Source: Cordylochernes scorpioides (Eukaryota; Arthropoda; Arachnida; Pseudoscorpiones; Chernetidae). Taken from it: 64,000 nt of DNA. A program made the translations under genes and the position numbers. Positions 34,378 to 45,450 of the stretch are shown piece by piece (positions within the stretch are counted from its first letter, which is position 1; the number at the start of each line of letters is the position of its first letter). The DNA is taken from assembly GCA_030710605.1 (NCBI GenBank), contig CP092876.1:64666115-64730114 (forward strand), written 5' to 3'. The notes below the pieces were generated by a model that worked only from the letters and a program-made list of their open reading frames with translations, searched no databases and was not told the origin of the DNA.

Positions 34378-34991
34378 TATATAAAGGTCGCCTTTCCCGC
34401 AAAATAGACGCTAATACTAGGCGCTATCTATTGACTGTCTCCGCAAACTAGCGAACCCAGGTCGGTGACAAAGCCACAACACCAGCTTTGGTAAACTGAG
34501 AAGCGTCCACCTAGAGACCATGGTGTCGGCTAAATGACCCGCGTCAGTCTAGCGCGGTCTTTATTCCATGAGATCCACAAGATATCAAATTAAATCTTCA
34601 CAATCTGCCAAAGAGGTATTTAGCTGGTAGAGTCATTAGGTCAAATCTATGGCCAAATAATAGATGAACATTTTGCCGGGAGAAATTTGGCATGTAAAAA
34701 AATGGTCGCCTCTCTCGGCAAAATAAAAGATGAACACCTCTTTAGCAGATTGTGAAGATTTTATCTGATCTCTTGTGGATCTCTCTCTCTCTCTCTCATG
34801 GAATAAAGCCCGCTCTAGACTGACGAGGGTCATTAGCCCAAACTCATGGTCTCTAGGTGGGTGCTTCACAGTTTGCCAAGCTGGTGTTGTGACTTTGTCA
34901 CCAACCTGAGTCCGTTAGTTAGCGAGACGATCAATAGGTGACACTTATTTTTAGCGTCTATTTTGTCGGGAGAGGCTATCTTTATTTTTAT
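34378..34991. repeat. Foldback palindrome C, copy 2
   Basis: Same arms as copy 1. A CT microsatellite in the right arm is longer here (34,779-34,798) with no matching change in the left arm. Confidence 0.88.
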
Positions 34992-35316
34992 AGATGAATT
35001 TTATCCCGGTAAAAAGTATAATAAATTGAAAGGTAACCCCCAATAGACCCAAACACAAAGCTGACAAATAAAAATATATTCAACAGATAATTAATATATT
35101 TTCCGATAGATGGCAGCAAGTCATCAGCAACATTCAGTTATACGATCAGGAGAGAGATCTGCCTATTTATTATATTATATAAATTTTTGTTTATTTGGTG
35201 TATGTAATAGATTACATTAATGTCAAGTTTCGTGGTATTCCACTAGTTCCTTCTGGTTGAAATACTTCCACTAGGGTAGATGTTCAAGTTTCTATTCACG
35301 ATAAAATTGTGAAAAA

Positions 35317-35519
35317 CATTTAAAATTACAAAATATTTTCTCACAATGAGTTTCTCTTTATTACAAATCGCTAGCTTCCAAGAGATACTCGCTCTTCAAA
35401 GGGCTTAATAAAACCTTTTTTTAAAAATTAAGTCCGTTGAAGAGCGATTGTCGCTTGGAAGCTAGCGTTTTGTAATAAAATGAAACTCATTGTGAGAAAA
35501 TATTTTGTAATTTTAAATG
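35317..35519. repeat. Hairpin D at the 3' end of K3
   Basis: Same inverted repeat as at K2. Arms AAATATTTTCTCACAATGAG and CTCATTGTGAGAAAATATTT; K3 stop at 35,513-35,515 is in the outer edge. Confidence 0.88.
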
Positions 35520-35842
35520 TACAAGTGTTGTAGATAGTGAGGAGACAGTTCTACAGCGACACATAGATCTACAGGAGTCCCACAAGAGGGCGGGGGGTGG
35601 TGTGAGGGTCCAGTGGATCTGGACCCATCACGTCAGTCCGGAGAGAGATTGAGTTGGGAAGGACTCACGGTTGCAGTAAGCCTCGCAGCTGGCCCTGTCT
35701 GGGAAGGAGTTCGTGCCCCGGGAACAGAGTCCGTCGGGGACCTTGTGGCAGGTAAGATGGCGTAGTTCATAGTAGTAGTTGTTCTCGTTGACCGGGCTGC
35801 AGGGGGAGAGGTGTAGGTGGGCCTGGCACGGCTCGCCGTGGT
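35513..35842 (-). CDS. K3: Kunitz domain exon and last exon, six cysteines intact, no signal exon found
   Basis: Kunitz exon 35,842-35,669 (174 bp, phase 1 at both ends), intron of exactly 100 bp starting GTGAGTCC and ending CTGTAG, last exon 35,568-35,513 with TAA. Cysteine spacing is 8-16-7-12-3, the BPTI pattern with one extra residue in the second loop. The P1-equivalent residue is Ser and the segment before the fourth cysteine is VPDGL. The short tail reads VAVELSPHYLQHLYI. Upstream, the exon is preceded by a TGCTAAG branch-like site and ACCAG. In the reading frame just upstream there is a TGA, and no signal peptide like that of K1 is present. It may lack a functional start or use a distant exon. 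Confidence 0.6.
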
Positions 35843-35999
35843 CTGGTCACCCATCCTTACAACACTTAGCAGGACTCCTACCTTTCAGCGTACTGTTCCA
35901 ACCCATTTGTATTTCACCCTAATTAACTCAAAACTTGCCATACTTGAGTTGGTATCTGGAAGTTATACTCCTAGTTGCTTCAGTTGAAGGGCATGTTAG

Positions 36000-36692
36000 T
36001 CCGAGAGAGCTAGAGAAATAAAATTCTACAAGAAACTTAGCCTTGGATGATTTATTGATTTTTATTAAATGTTGTATTTATAATAAAATCTTCCAGAGTG
36101 CCTGGAGATTAAATTGATGAAACCGATGGGAGGGTTCACATCTGATGAGTCATGCCCTCCATTTTACAATTTTAATTATTTATATTATACGTTTTGTAGA
36201 AATAGGTTTCAATTATATGTATTTTTAAAATGTAGAGTTTGAAAAATAGTTCCAATTTTCATCAATAGATGGCGCTATATTGCCAATAATTCCATTTGAT
36301 AAAACTTTCATTAAACTACTTTGCATATTTTCCTCAATGATTTATATATAAATGAAACAATATATTATATAAATATTATATTTAAATGAGTTGCTTTCTA
36401 AACAGTATTTCAAATATCAACAGAATTTCAACAGAATCCAATTGCCTTAAAGTTATGAAAGTTTTTTGTATTCCGCCTGGCGCATATAATTTTTCGAGGA
36501 AAAAGAACGCTTCGATCAAGTTCTTTGTATTTCACTACAGTTATGAAAAGATATTTTGGTCGGGATCAATGAAAGGAGGTTTGAAGTGTTATTGTCGAAA
36601 AAAGATATATTTTAACTAATAACCTTTTTACATATACTTCGAAGATCATCAGGAGGTCATCTATTGACAAAACTGGAGGGAAACGTCTTGAT
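36000..36692. repeat. Array segment E, copy 2
   Basis: Same block as copy 1, but ending at GTCTTGATG, where GC-rich minisatellite F starts instead of segment A. Confidence 0.75.
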
Positions 36693-36860
36693 GCGGTACC
36701 GGCGATAGAATCGGCTTCGACGCGAAAAGCGGCACCGACGAGAGAAGCGATATCGGCATTAGAAGCGGCACCAGCATGAGAAGCGCCTCCGGTGTGAGAA
36801 GCGGTTCCGGCGTGAGAAGCGGTACCGGCGAAAGGGGCGGCTCCAGCGAGAAAAACGTGA
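36693..36860. repeat. GC-rich 18 bp minisatellite F, short copy
   Basis: Roughly nine units of an 18 bp motif such as AGAAGCGGTACCGGCGAG. On the plus strand each unit codes a hexapeptide like GTGERS; on the minus strand, LLSPVP-like. Longer relatives at 41,274 and 54,963. Confidence 0.85.
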
Positions 36861-36920
36861 CATCAATGCGACAAGACCGATGGGACTGGATCGGGACGAT
36901 ACGCCTTAGGGGGGAGGCAG

Positions 36921-37012
36921 TGTCGCATATAAGGCCTGAAAACACCTACAACCTCCGCCAATAGATGGCTCTTTCGCCTGTTTCCGTCTGGAACTAGTGT
37001 GGATATCGCCAC
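36921..37012 (+). mobile_element. LTR fragment after minisatellite F
   Basis: A purine tract TTAGGGGGGAGGCAG is followed by TGTCGCATATAAGGCCTG, the layout of a polypurine tract and LTR start. The LTR is cut at about 37,012, where LINE sequence begins. Confidence 0.55.
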
Positions 37013-37230
37013 CTTCCACCCCTGGAAGGCTGTGCAGTCTGGATGGAGCCGTAAGAGAACGGGCTGCTGATCTTCTGATGAGGGAACAATTGCAGCGCCC
37101 AACCCAAGCCTCATTTTCTGATCCGTCTGTAAATATTATGGGTGTTGTTATTTCCTCGATGTTTAGACTGAAAGACAATTGACGTCTATCCGGAGGGTAT
37201 GGCAAAGAAGCAGGGCCTGGTTTAGATTAA
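37013..37230 (-). pseudogene. LINE RNase H fragment
   Basis: The minus-strand frame contains IIFTDGSENEAWVGR, the first RNase H motif of LINE pol, and is cut off within the domain by the LTR fragment. Other motifs absent. Confidence 0.5.
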
Positions 37231-37605
37231 AAAATTTCTTCATTGATTTCCTTTAGGAACGCCGTACGAGACCTAACAATTCAACGCCACCAGGTTCGGC
37301 TCTGCAATTGGCTCTATGTAAATATAATCTAGAGTAACTGGTTTCTACTAGTTAGCTGGACAACCCGGTCAGTTGGCGTTTCTTGCGCTCCAGGGGCCTG
37401 GGTTATCCTTATTTCTCTTAGATTTATTTCATATTCCTTTAGAAAGGTCGCTATACCCGAAAGCTCGAAGTGTTGGTAATAAAAGAAGCATTTATCGTTG
37501 GAGACTTGTTGTTGATTCTATAAAAATACTAAATAACTTTTATTTGAACTCTCTAACCAGAGAGAGAGAGAGAGAGAAAAATAAATATATATAATATATA
37601 ATATA
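37231..37605. other. Spacer with a (GA)n microsatellite
   Basis: No gene recognised. A GA run lies at about 37,560-37,578, followed by TA-rich sequence. Confidence 0.5.
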
Positions 37606-37810
37606 TATATTTCCATCCCTGGACACTTTTACTTTTCCATTTATCATTACTCTTCACAATTCACCCTTTCATACTTCATCCCTAAGGTTAGAAATAATAG
37701 TTACTTCTTCTTGAAAATAAATTTCGATTTTTCGTTTAAAAGAAACACATACGGGATAATTTTCAAATGTCGTTTCACAATCATAAGCCGCATTATATTG
37801 TATTATATAT
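37606..37810 (+). mobile_element. SINE copy lacking most of the tRNA-like head
   Basis: Matches 16,265-16,470, beginning at CCATCCCTGGACACTTTTAC and ending CATAAGCCGCATTATATTG. Only the 3' end of the tRNA-like part remains. Confidence 0.65.
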
Positions 37811-37824
37811 ATAATATGTAGATA

Positions 37825-38973
37825 TTATTAAAAATGAAAATATTCAAAGCCTGAGAGTTTTTTTTTTCACAAAAATCAAACTTCTAGTGTTCTTACTGCG
37901 ATGAAAAAATATTGGGAGGGCTTGGCTCATCAGTTATGAACCCTTCCACCCTCTTATATATAGAAGGCATTTTAGTGATTTATATGAAGATATTATTAAA
38001 ATTGGATCTTCAAAATCAGTTCATTTAAGAAAGAGAAGAGCGTAAAACAAGTTTGAAGTAAATATTTCAAAAGAATAACATTATTTAACGCATAGCTATT
38101 TACAATACAAATAGAAACATATTTGTAATTTGAAAAAAAAAAGATGATTTCTTTATAAATTCAAATTTTATTAGAAAACCTAATTGTTATCTGTATAAAT
38201 GTATAAAAACTTAAAAAAAAACTCTTCTAAATTCCATCCATAACCCATTAAACATACATCTACTTGTTACCCCCCACTATTTTATAAGAAAGACAATTGA
38301 CAATTACAACAATTTCATTGACATCTTGTCAATACATGCAAAAGTATACAGTCTGCACTATTTTTTAGAATATAAATATATATATGCATGACACTATGTA
38401 CAATGAATATGGCGCCTCTGCCACCGCTGCAGAGTTTGGTGGAGAATCGCCAGTGGGTCTCCAGCGACACCACGTATTTCGCGAACTACTATTTATATGA
38501 TTTTATAAGGAAGAGGGGGAGATTTAAAAGACACTAGTGGAAACATAAATAGTTGTACCCAGAAAGAATTGTAGAACAAAACAAGAATATCAGCACAAAA
38601 TACCTACTTTTGGCGTGTAAGGAATGTTTAAAATTTTGGATCCAAAAGGTCAAGAAAAAAAAAGAGAGAATTTTAAATAAAATTTTTGTAACATGGTTTG
38701 TATATATTTATGATATACAATTGCTATATTTAATTATTCTCTGATTTTTCTTCATAGTTAGGCAGTCAGCAACACTGTACTTTCTTTCTTTCTCTAATTT
38801 TGCATAAGTTATTTTGTGTTTATATTGTATGGTTAACCTTGTTGTAATTTGATTAAATATTAAAAAACAAAGTATTGTGACTATCCCTTATTTCTAAATA
38901 GGAAACGTTACAATTTTAAATATCTATTATAAAACAATAAATTGAAGGTAGATTGAAAGAAACAGAACAGGGC
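37825..38973. repeat. Array segment G, copy 1
   Basis: A block shared with 44,396-46,904. It contains an inverse copy of the GAGGG...CCCTC hairpin motif (37,913-37,957) and a solo-LTR-like block at 38,296-38,505 (related to 6240-6490). It provides the empty sites for a SINE insertion (at about 38,550) and a LINE insertion (at about 38,690-38,703) found in copy 2. Confidence 0.8.
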
Positions 38974-39573
38974 TATATATATTTGAAAGTCGTCTCTCCT
39001 GGTTAAATAGACGCTAAAACTAAATGCCATCTATTGACCATCTCCGCAAACTAGCGAACTCAGGTCGGTGACAAAGCCACAACACCAGCTTTGGTAAACT
39101 TAGAAGCCTCCACCTAGAGACCATGGTTTCGGGCTAATTGACCCGCGTCAGTCTAGCACGGCCTTTATTCCATCAGATCCAAAAGGAATCAAATGAATCT
39201 TTACGATCTGCCAAAGAGATGTTTAGCTGGTGGAGTCACTAGGCCAAATCTATGGCTAGAATATATATTTTTCCGGGAAAAAATTGACCTGTAAAAATAT
39301 AGGTCTCCTCTCCCGGCAAAATTAAAACTGAACACCTCTTTAGCAGATTGTGAAGATTTTTATTTGATCTCTTGTGGATATCGTGGAATATATTACCCTC
39401 TAGACTAACGAGGGCCATCAGCCCGAACTCATGGTCTCTAGGTGGACGCTTCAGTTTGCCAAGCTGGGGTTGTACTTTGCCACCAACCTGAGTCCGCTAG
39501 TTTGCAGGACATTCAATAGGTATCATTTATTCTTAGCGTCTATTTTGTCGGGAGAGGCTATCTTTATTTTTAT
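38974..39573. repeat. Foldback palindrome C, copy 3
   Basis: Same palindrome, somewhat shorter in the right arm because the CT microsatellite there is lost (GATATCGTGGAATA instead). Confidence 0.85.
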
Positions 39574-39897
39574 AGATGAATTTTATCTCGGAAAAAAAGT
39601 ATAATAAAATGAAAGGTAACCCCAATAGACCCAAACACAAATCTGCCAAATAAAAATATATTCAACAGATAATTAATATATTTTCCGATAGATGGCAGCA
39701 AGTCATCAGCAACATCCAGTTTAACGATCAGGAGAGAGATCTGCCTATTTATTATACTATATAAATTTTTGTTTATTTGGTGTATGTAATAGATTAAATT
39801 AGTGTCAAGTTTCGTGGTATTCCAATAGTTCCTTCTGGTTGAAACAATTCCACTAGGGTAGATGTTCAAGTTTCTATTCCTGATAAAATTGTGAAAA

Positions 39898-40100
39898 ACA
39901 TTTAAAATTACAAAATATTTTCTCACAATGAGTTCCTTTTTATTTTAAAATGCTAGCTTTCAAACGATGATCGTTCTTCAACTAGCTTAATAAAACATTT
40001 TTAAAAATTAAGTCCGTTGAAGAGCGATTGTCGCTTGGAAGCTAGCGTTTTGTAATAAAATGAAACTCATTGTGAGAAAATATTTTGTAATTTTAAATGT
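39898..40100. repeat. Hairpin D at the 3' end of K4
   Basis: The left arm has several changes near the loop (CTTTCAAACGATGATCG) that are not matched in the right arm, so pairing in this copy is weaker. Compensatory change is not evident. Confidence 0.85.
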
Positions 40101-40422
40101 ACAAGTGTTGTAGATAGTGAGGAGACAGTTCTACAGCGACACGTGGATCTACAGTAGTCCCACAAGAGGGCGGAGGGTGGTGCGAGGGTCCGGTGGATCT
40201 GGACCCATCATGTCAGTCCGGAGAGAGATTGAGGTGGGAAGGACTCACGGTTGCAGTAAGCCTCGCAGCTGGCCCTGTCTGGGAAGGAGTTCGTGCCCCG
40301 GGAACAGAGTCCGTCGGGGACCTTGTGGCAGGTGAGATGGCGTAGTTCATAGTAGTAGTTGTTCTCGTTGACCGGGCTGCAGGGGGAGGGGTGTAGTGGG
40401 GCCTGGAACGGCTCGCCGTGGT
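40093..40422 (-). pseudogene. K4: Kunitz exon pair with first cysteine lost
   Basis: Kunitz exon 40,422-40,249 (174 bp), 100 bp intron, last exon 40,148-40,093 with TAA. Reading frame and splice sites are intact, but the first cysteine codon is TTC (Phe) instead of TGC. That removes the Cys1-Cys6 disulfide, one of the three that hold the fold. The other five cysteines are in place. No signal-peptide exon found. Confidence 0.7.
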
Positions 40423-40579
40423 CTGGTCACCCATCCTTACAACACTTAGCAGGACTTCTACCTTTCAGCTTACTGTTCCAACCCATTTGTATTTCACCCT
40501 AATCACCTCAAAACACTAGCCATACTTGTGTTATTATCTGGAATTTATACTCCTAGTTGCTTCAGCTGAAGGGCATGTT

Positions 40580-41273
40580 AGTCCGAGAGGGCTAGAGAAA
40601 TAAAATTCTACAAGAAACTTAGCCCTGGATGATTTATTGATTTTATCAAATATTGACTTCATAATAAAATCTTCCAGAGAACTTGGAGATTAAATTGGTG
40701 AACCCGATGGGAGGGTTCACATCTGATGAGTCATGCCCTCCCTTTTACAATTTTTATTATTTTTATTATACGTTTTGTAGAAATAGGTTTCTATTATATG
40801 TATTTTTAAAATGTAACGTTTGAAAAATAGTTCCAATTTTCATCAATAGATGGCGCTATATTGCCAATAACACCATTTGATAAAACTTTCGTTAAACTAC
40901 TTTGCATATTTTCCTCAATGATTTATATATAAATGAAACAATATATTATATAAATATTATATTTAAATGAGTTGCTTTCTAAACAGTATTTCAAATATCA
41001 ACAGAATTTCTACAGAATCCAATTACTTTAAAGCTATGAAAGTATCCACTCCGGCAGGCACTTATAATTTTTCGAGGAAAAAGAACACTTCGATCAAATT
41101 CTTTTTATTTCACCACAGTTATGAACAAGATATTTTGTTCGGGATCAAAGAACGGATGTTTAAAGTGTTATTGTCTAAAAAAGATATATTTTAGCTAATA
41201 ACCTTTTTACATATACTTCAAAGATCATCAGGAGGTCATCTATTGACAAAACTGGAGGGAAACGTCTTGATGC
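40580..41273. repeat. Array segment E, copy 3
   Basis: Same block; joins minisatellite F at the same GTCTTGATG breakpoint as copy 2. Confidence 0.75.
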
Positions 41274-41893
41274 GGTGTCGGCGAGAGAAGCGGTACCGGC
41301 GAGAGAATCGGCTTCGACGCGAAAAGCGGCACCGACGAGAGAAGCGGTACCAGCATGAGAAGCGCCTCCGAGGTGAGAAGCGGTTCAGTCGAGGAATGCC
41401 ACGAGAGAAGTGACCCGGCAAGAGGAGGGTGTCGGCGAAAGAAGCGGTACCGGCGATAGAATCGGCTTCGACGCGAAAAGCGGCACCGACGAGAGAAGCG
41501 GTACCGGCATTAGAAGCGGCACCAGCATGAGAAGCGCCTCCGGTGTGAGAAACGTTTCCGGCGTGAGAAGCGGCACCGGCGAATGGGGCGGCTCCAGCGA
41601 AGGGGCGGCTCCGACGAGAGGGGTGGCTCCAGCGAAAGAAGCGGCTCCAGCAAGAAAAGCGGCTACGGCGATGAAGGCGGCTCTAGCGAGATAGACGGCT
41701 TTGGCTCGAAAATTGGTACCGGCGAGAGAAACGGTACTGGCGAGAGAAGAGGTCCCGGCGAGAGAAGCTGCTTCGGCGAGAGAAGTTGTCCCTGCGAGAG
41801 AAGAGGCGAAAAAGGCGGTTCAATCAAGAGAGGTGGTTCCAGAAAGAGAGATGCAGTTCCGGCAAAAGAAGCGGCACCAGCGAGAGAAACGTG
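41274..41893. repeat. GC-rich 18 bp minisatellite F, long copy
   Basis: About 34 units of the 18 bp motif, open for long stretches in more than one frame on both strands because the unit is a multiple of three with few stops. Plus-strand translation gives hexapeptides such as GSSERS, GTGERN and GPGERS. Confidence 0.88.
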
Positions 41894-41954
41894 ACATCAA
41901 GGCGACAGGACCGATGGGACTGGATCGGGACGATCCGCCTTAGGGGGGAGGCAG

Positions 41955-42240
41955 TGTCGCGTATAAGGCCTGAAAACATCTACAACCTCCGCCAATGGAT
42001 GGCGCTTTCGCCTGTTTCCGTCTGGAACTAGTGTGGATATCGCCGCCTGCTGTGGTCCTGTTTCCTGGAGCAAATAGTTGTAAATAGATGTTCATATTGG
42101 CTCTGGAGTGTAAATAATTGTAAATACCCGTGAATGATATTCGAGTTATTATGTAGTATGGTTTAAAGAAGACAATAAAAGAAGAGCGACAATTGACAAT
42201 TAAAAATAGTTTATTGACATCTAGTTAACAGTATGGAAAA
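41955..42240 (+). mobile_element. LTR fragment after minisatellite F
   Basis: Polypurine tract TTAGGGGGGAGGCAG then TGTCGCGTATAAGGCCTG. Within it are TATAAGG and an AATAAAAG polyadenylation-like signal followed by GACAATTGACAATTA. The 3' boundary is uncertain. If it is an LTR, minisatellite F lies just inside the 3' end of the retrotransposon on its sense strand. Confidence 0.55.
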
Positions 42241-42972
42241 GGTTTACAGCCATTTTTAAAGTAAGGAGAAATATATACAACAGACGGAGCCCCCTCCGGA
42301 AGGACGTCTGGATTTCATCAGGAGCTTAAAGCCGCCTTGAGTTCGGACAGGCCGTTGCGGATTATGAAATCCATGTCCCCAGCATGCTCGATGACAGTGT
42401 TGAGGAATTCGACAATAATAATCTTGTGTTCAGGCGATAGGTTTTTTTCAGATAATTTCTATCATCGCGGTGTAGAATCGCGAACGTAATCTCTGGCCTG
42501 ACCCACTTTGTTTCATTTAGGGGGCTCAGGATAGTTTAATCGTTCAGTAGTTCGAGTAGATCGTTTATCTGGTACTCGAGTTTGAACGAGCGGTCAGGAG
42601 CTCATGGGTCGTCGAGGCAGTTAGTAGTAGCGGTGGGGCTACTGCGGCTGAAGCTGACTCCTCTTCATGGGAAGTTTGCAGCGCTGGTTCACCAGGCTGA
42701 GGCGCAGTGAACCGACGGGGCGAAGTGTGGGCCGTGGGACCATCACTTGGCACTTCCAGAGATGGAGTAGGGGGCGCTGATGCAGGAGGCGGCGCCTCCA
42801 CAGATGAAGCTGGAGGTGCTGGTGCAGGGAGCCGAGGCGCAGCTGGTCGATGGGGCGAAACCCGGGCCGCGGGACCAATGTTGGAGATCTCCATAAATGG
42901 AGTAGGGGGTGTTGATGCAGGAGGCGCGGATGCTAGCTCTCTGCAACAGTTGAAGGCTTGATGCAGGTACAT
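42241..42972 (-). pseudogene. LINE ORF1 proline-rich C-terminal fragment
   Basis: The minus-strand frame 42,972-42,565 matches the tail of the ORF1 at 56.4-57.5 kb (PPASSVEAPPPASAPPTPSLE here). The N-terminal RNA-binding part and zinc knuckles are missing. It abuts plus-strand reverse transcriptase at about 43,000, a head-to-head arrangement. Confidence 0.65.
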
Positions 42973-42999
42973 GGTCAGCTTTCAAAAGGCTATCAGCCC

Positions 43000-44390
43000 G
43001 TACCAATTTCGGCATATCAGCCAACAGTTATCCACCCTCCAGGGCGGAAAACCAATTTATAAATCAGTTATTTAGGGATAACATAAATATTTGAGGAGTG
43101 TTAGAAGTCTTGTTGTCGGTTGCTGTTGATACACTCGCCATCGCCACAGTCAGTACTGTTCTGGTAACTACCCAATTAAACGAGGCCTCTACCCCAGAAG
43201 ATATTGACCGGGTGGTTCTCCTTCTGACTTCCATCCTGCAATCAGCTTGTGACTCTTCCATGGGGAGGCGCTCCAATACTACAAGACCGTCAAAGCCGTG
43301 GTGGACCCCGAACTCAGTCGGATAAGAAGATTGGTTATCTCCCTCCGCCGTTATAGTCAGAGTGTCCGGTGTCATATTAGGAACTTCTTCCTTGGTTTAT
43401 TCCGAGCGTGCCATAATCGACTGAAGGCGGCTATACGGAAAGCTAATAGTAAATCCTGGTTTAATCTCTGCGAGGAGGTGTCATCCGCATCCTGGAGTGC
43501 CATACATCGATTTATCGCCCGGGGCCGCGGCTCCCCCAGAGGTCCGCCACTTCTCAAACATGATAACGGCTCTCCTTACAATCCTCATGAGACTTGCCAG
43601 GCCGTGGTAAATCACTTTTACCTACCTGACACCAGAACTCACCCGCAAAGGAATGCAATTTCTACGAACTTAGACTAACCTGAATTCCAACCCTGGGAAG
43701 TTTTGCGAGCCATTCATCGCTGTGGAAAAAGGAAAGCCCCGGGCCCCGACGGTCTTGGTTCAAAATGCCTAGACCTGGGCGGTCCTTCCTTGCAATTCCT
43801 GCTGGCCGAATTGTTCACCAAATGCCTCCGTATGAGCCACTTCTCCCGTCCATGGAAAGAAGGCCGCCTCATACTTCTGCCTAAACCCTCCAATTCAGCC
43901 ACCAGTCAGCTGGAGAAAAACAGACCTATTACTTTATTGAACACTATGGCCAAAGTTTTTGGGTGATGTATGCTGGCCAGACTTCAGTGGCTCGCCGATC
44001 TTCACGGATGGTTCTTTGAAGATCAATACGGTTTTGTGAATGGTCGTTCAGTGGAAGATGCACTGGAGAGTATATTCAATTCATTGAAGAAAGACAAGCT
44101 CACTGGAAGAAAACTTTTGTCATCAGCTTGGACATCATTAAGGCCTACGACACTGTTTGGAGGCCGGCAATCATACAAAATCTTGAACGTATAAATTGTC
44201 CAGAGTCTATTACCGGCTTAGTAAAATGCTTTTTGGAAGACCGGAGAGTTTCTTATTCAGCCTGGATTGCAACAGAATGTACGTCCTCCCAGCTCGGCAC
44301 TCCCCAGGGTTCAGCGTTAAGTCCTTTACTGTGGAACATAGTTGCTCGGACCATCTTCACCTTTACCTGCATCAAAGATAGCCTATAAAT
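43000..44390 (+). pseudogene. LINE reverse transcriptase fragment
   Basis: Frames in order: WWTPNSVG/ELSRIRRLVISLRR linker (43,280-43,330), KRKAPGPDGLGSKCLDLGG near 43,730, NRPITLLNTMAKVFG near 43,930, EDQYGFVNGRSVEDALES near 44,020-44,070, LDIIKAYDTVWRPAI-like catalytic region near 44,130 and GTPQGSALSPLLWN near 44,300. Frameshifts near 43,300, 44,120 and a stop after VFG separate them. It ends before the YADD box, at the boundary with segment G. Confidence 0.75.
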
Positions 44391-45121
44391 ATTAGGAATG
44401 AAAATATTCAAAGCCCGAGAGTTTCTTTTTTCATAAAAATCAAACTTCTAGTGTTCTTACTGCGATGAAAAAATATTGGGGGGGCTTGGCTCATCAGTTA
44501 TGAACCCTCCCACCCTCTTATATATTGACGGCGTGTTATTGATTTATATGAAGATATTATTAAAATTGGGTCTTCAAAATTAGTTCATTTAAGAAAGAGA
44601 AGAGCGTGAAATAACTTTGAAGTAAAATATTTTAAAAGAATAACATTTTTATTTAATGCATAGCTATTTAGAATACAAATAGTAGAAACATATTTATAAT
44701 TTGAAAAAAAGATGATTTCTTTATAAATTTACATTTTATCAGGAAAATATTTTTAAATCTGTATATATGTATATAAAAAAAACTTTAAAAAAAAACTCTT
44801 CTAAATTCCATCCATAACCCATTAAACATACATCTACTTGTTACCCCCCACTATTTTATAAGAAAGACAATTGACAATTAAAATAATTTTATGGACATCT
44901 TGTCAATACATGCAAAAGTGCACAGTCTGCACTATTTTTTAAATTGTAATTAAAAATATGCATGCCACTATGTACAATGAATAAGGCACCTCTGCCACCG
45001 CTGAAGAGTTTGGTGGAAAATCGCCAGCGGGTCTCCAGCGACACCACGTATTTCGCGATCTACTATTTTATAAAATTTTATAAGAGGGGAAGATTTAGAC
45101 ACTAGTGGAAACATAAATAGT

Positions 45122-45303
45122 TATTTTTCCGTTCGCCATTACTCTTCATATTTTCACCCTCTCATACTTCATTCAAAAAAGTTAGAAATAGTAAATATTT
45201 CTCTTTGAAATAAATATTGATTTTTCACAAAAAAGAAACTTATGCGGTGTAACTTTAAGTATTGTTTATAATCACTCGCCGCAGTCCTTTATAATATAAA
45301 AAG
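45122..45303 (+). mobile_element. 5'-truncated SINE insertion with empty site
   Basis: About 180 bp of SINE body placed between CATAAATAGTT and GTACCCAG. In segment G copy 1 these flanks are contiguous (about 38,547-38,560). Body matches 16,270-16,470 in diverged form. Confidence 0.7.
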
Positions 45304-45450
45304 TTGTACCCAGAAATAATTGTAGAACAAAACAAGATTATCAGAACAAATTACCTACTTTTGGCGTGTAATGAATGTTTAAAATTTTGGATCCAAAGGG
45401 TGAAAAAAAAAAAGAGAAATTCAAATAATATTTTTGTAACATGCTTTGTA

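Noticed and set aside
41410-41894. Overlapping Gly/Ser/Arg-rich and Pro/Leu-rich ORFs in minisatellite F as host genes
   Set aside because: Open frames on both strands follow from an 18 bp stop-free unit; no start context or conserved flanks, so not annotated as genes.
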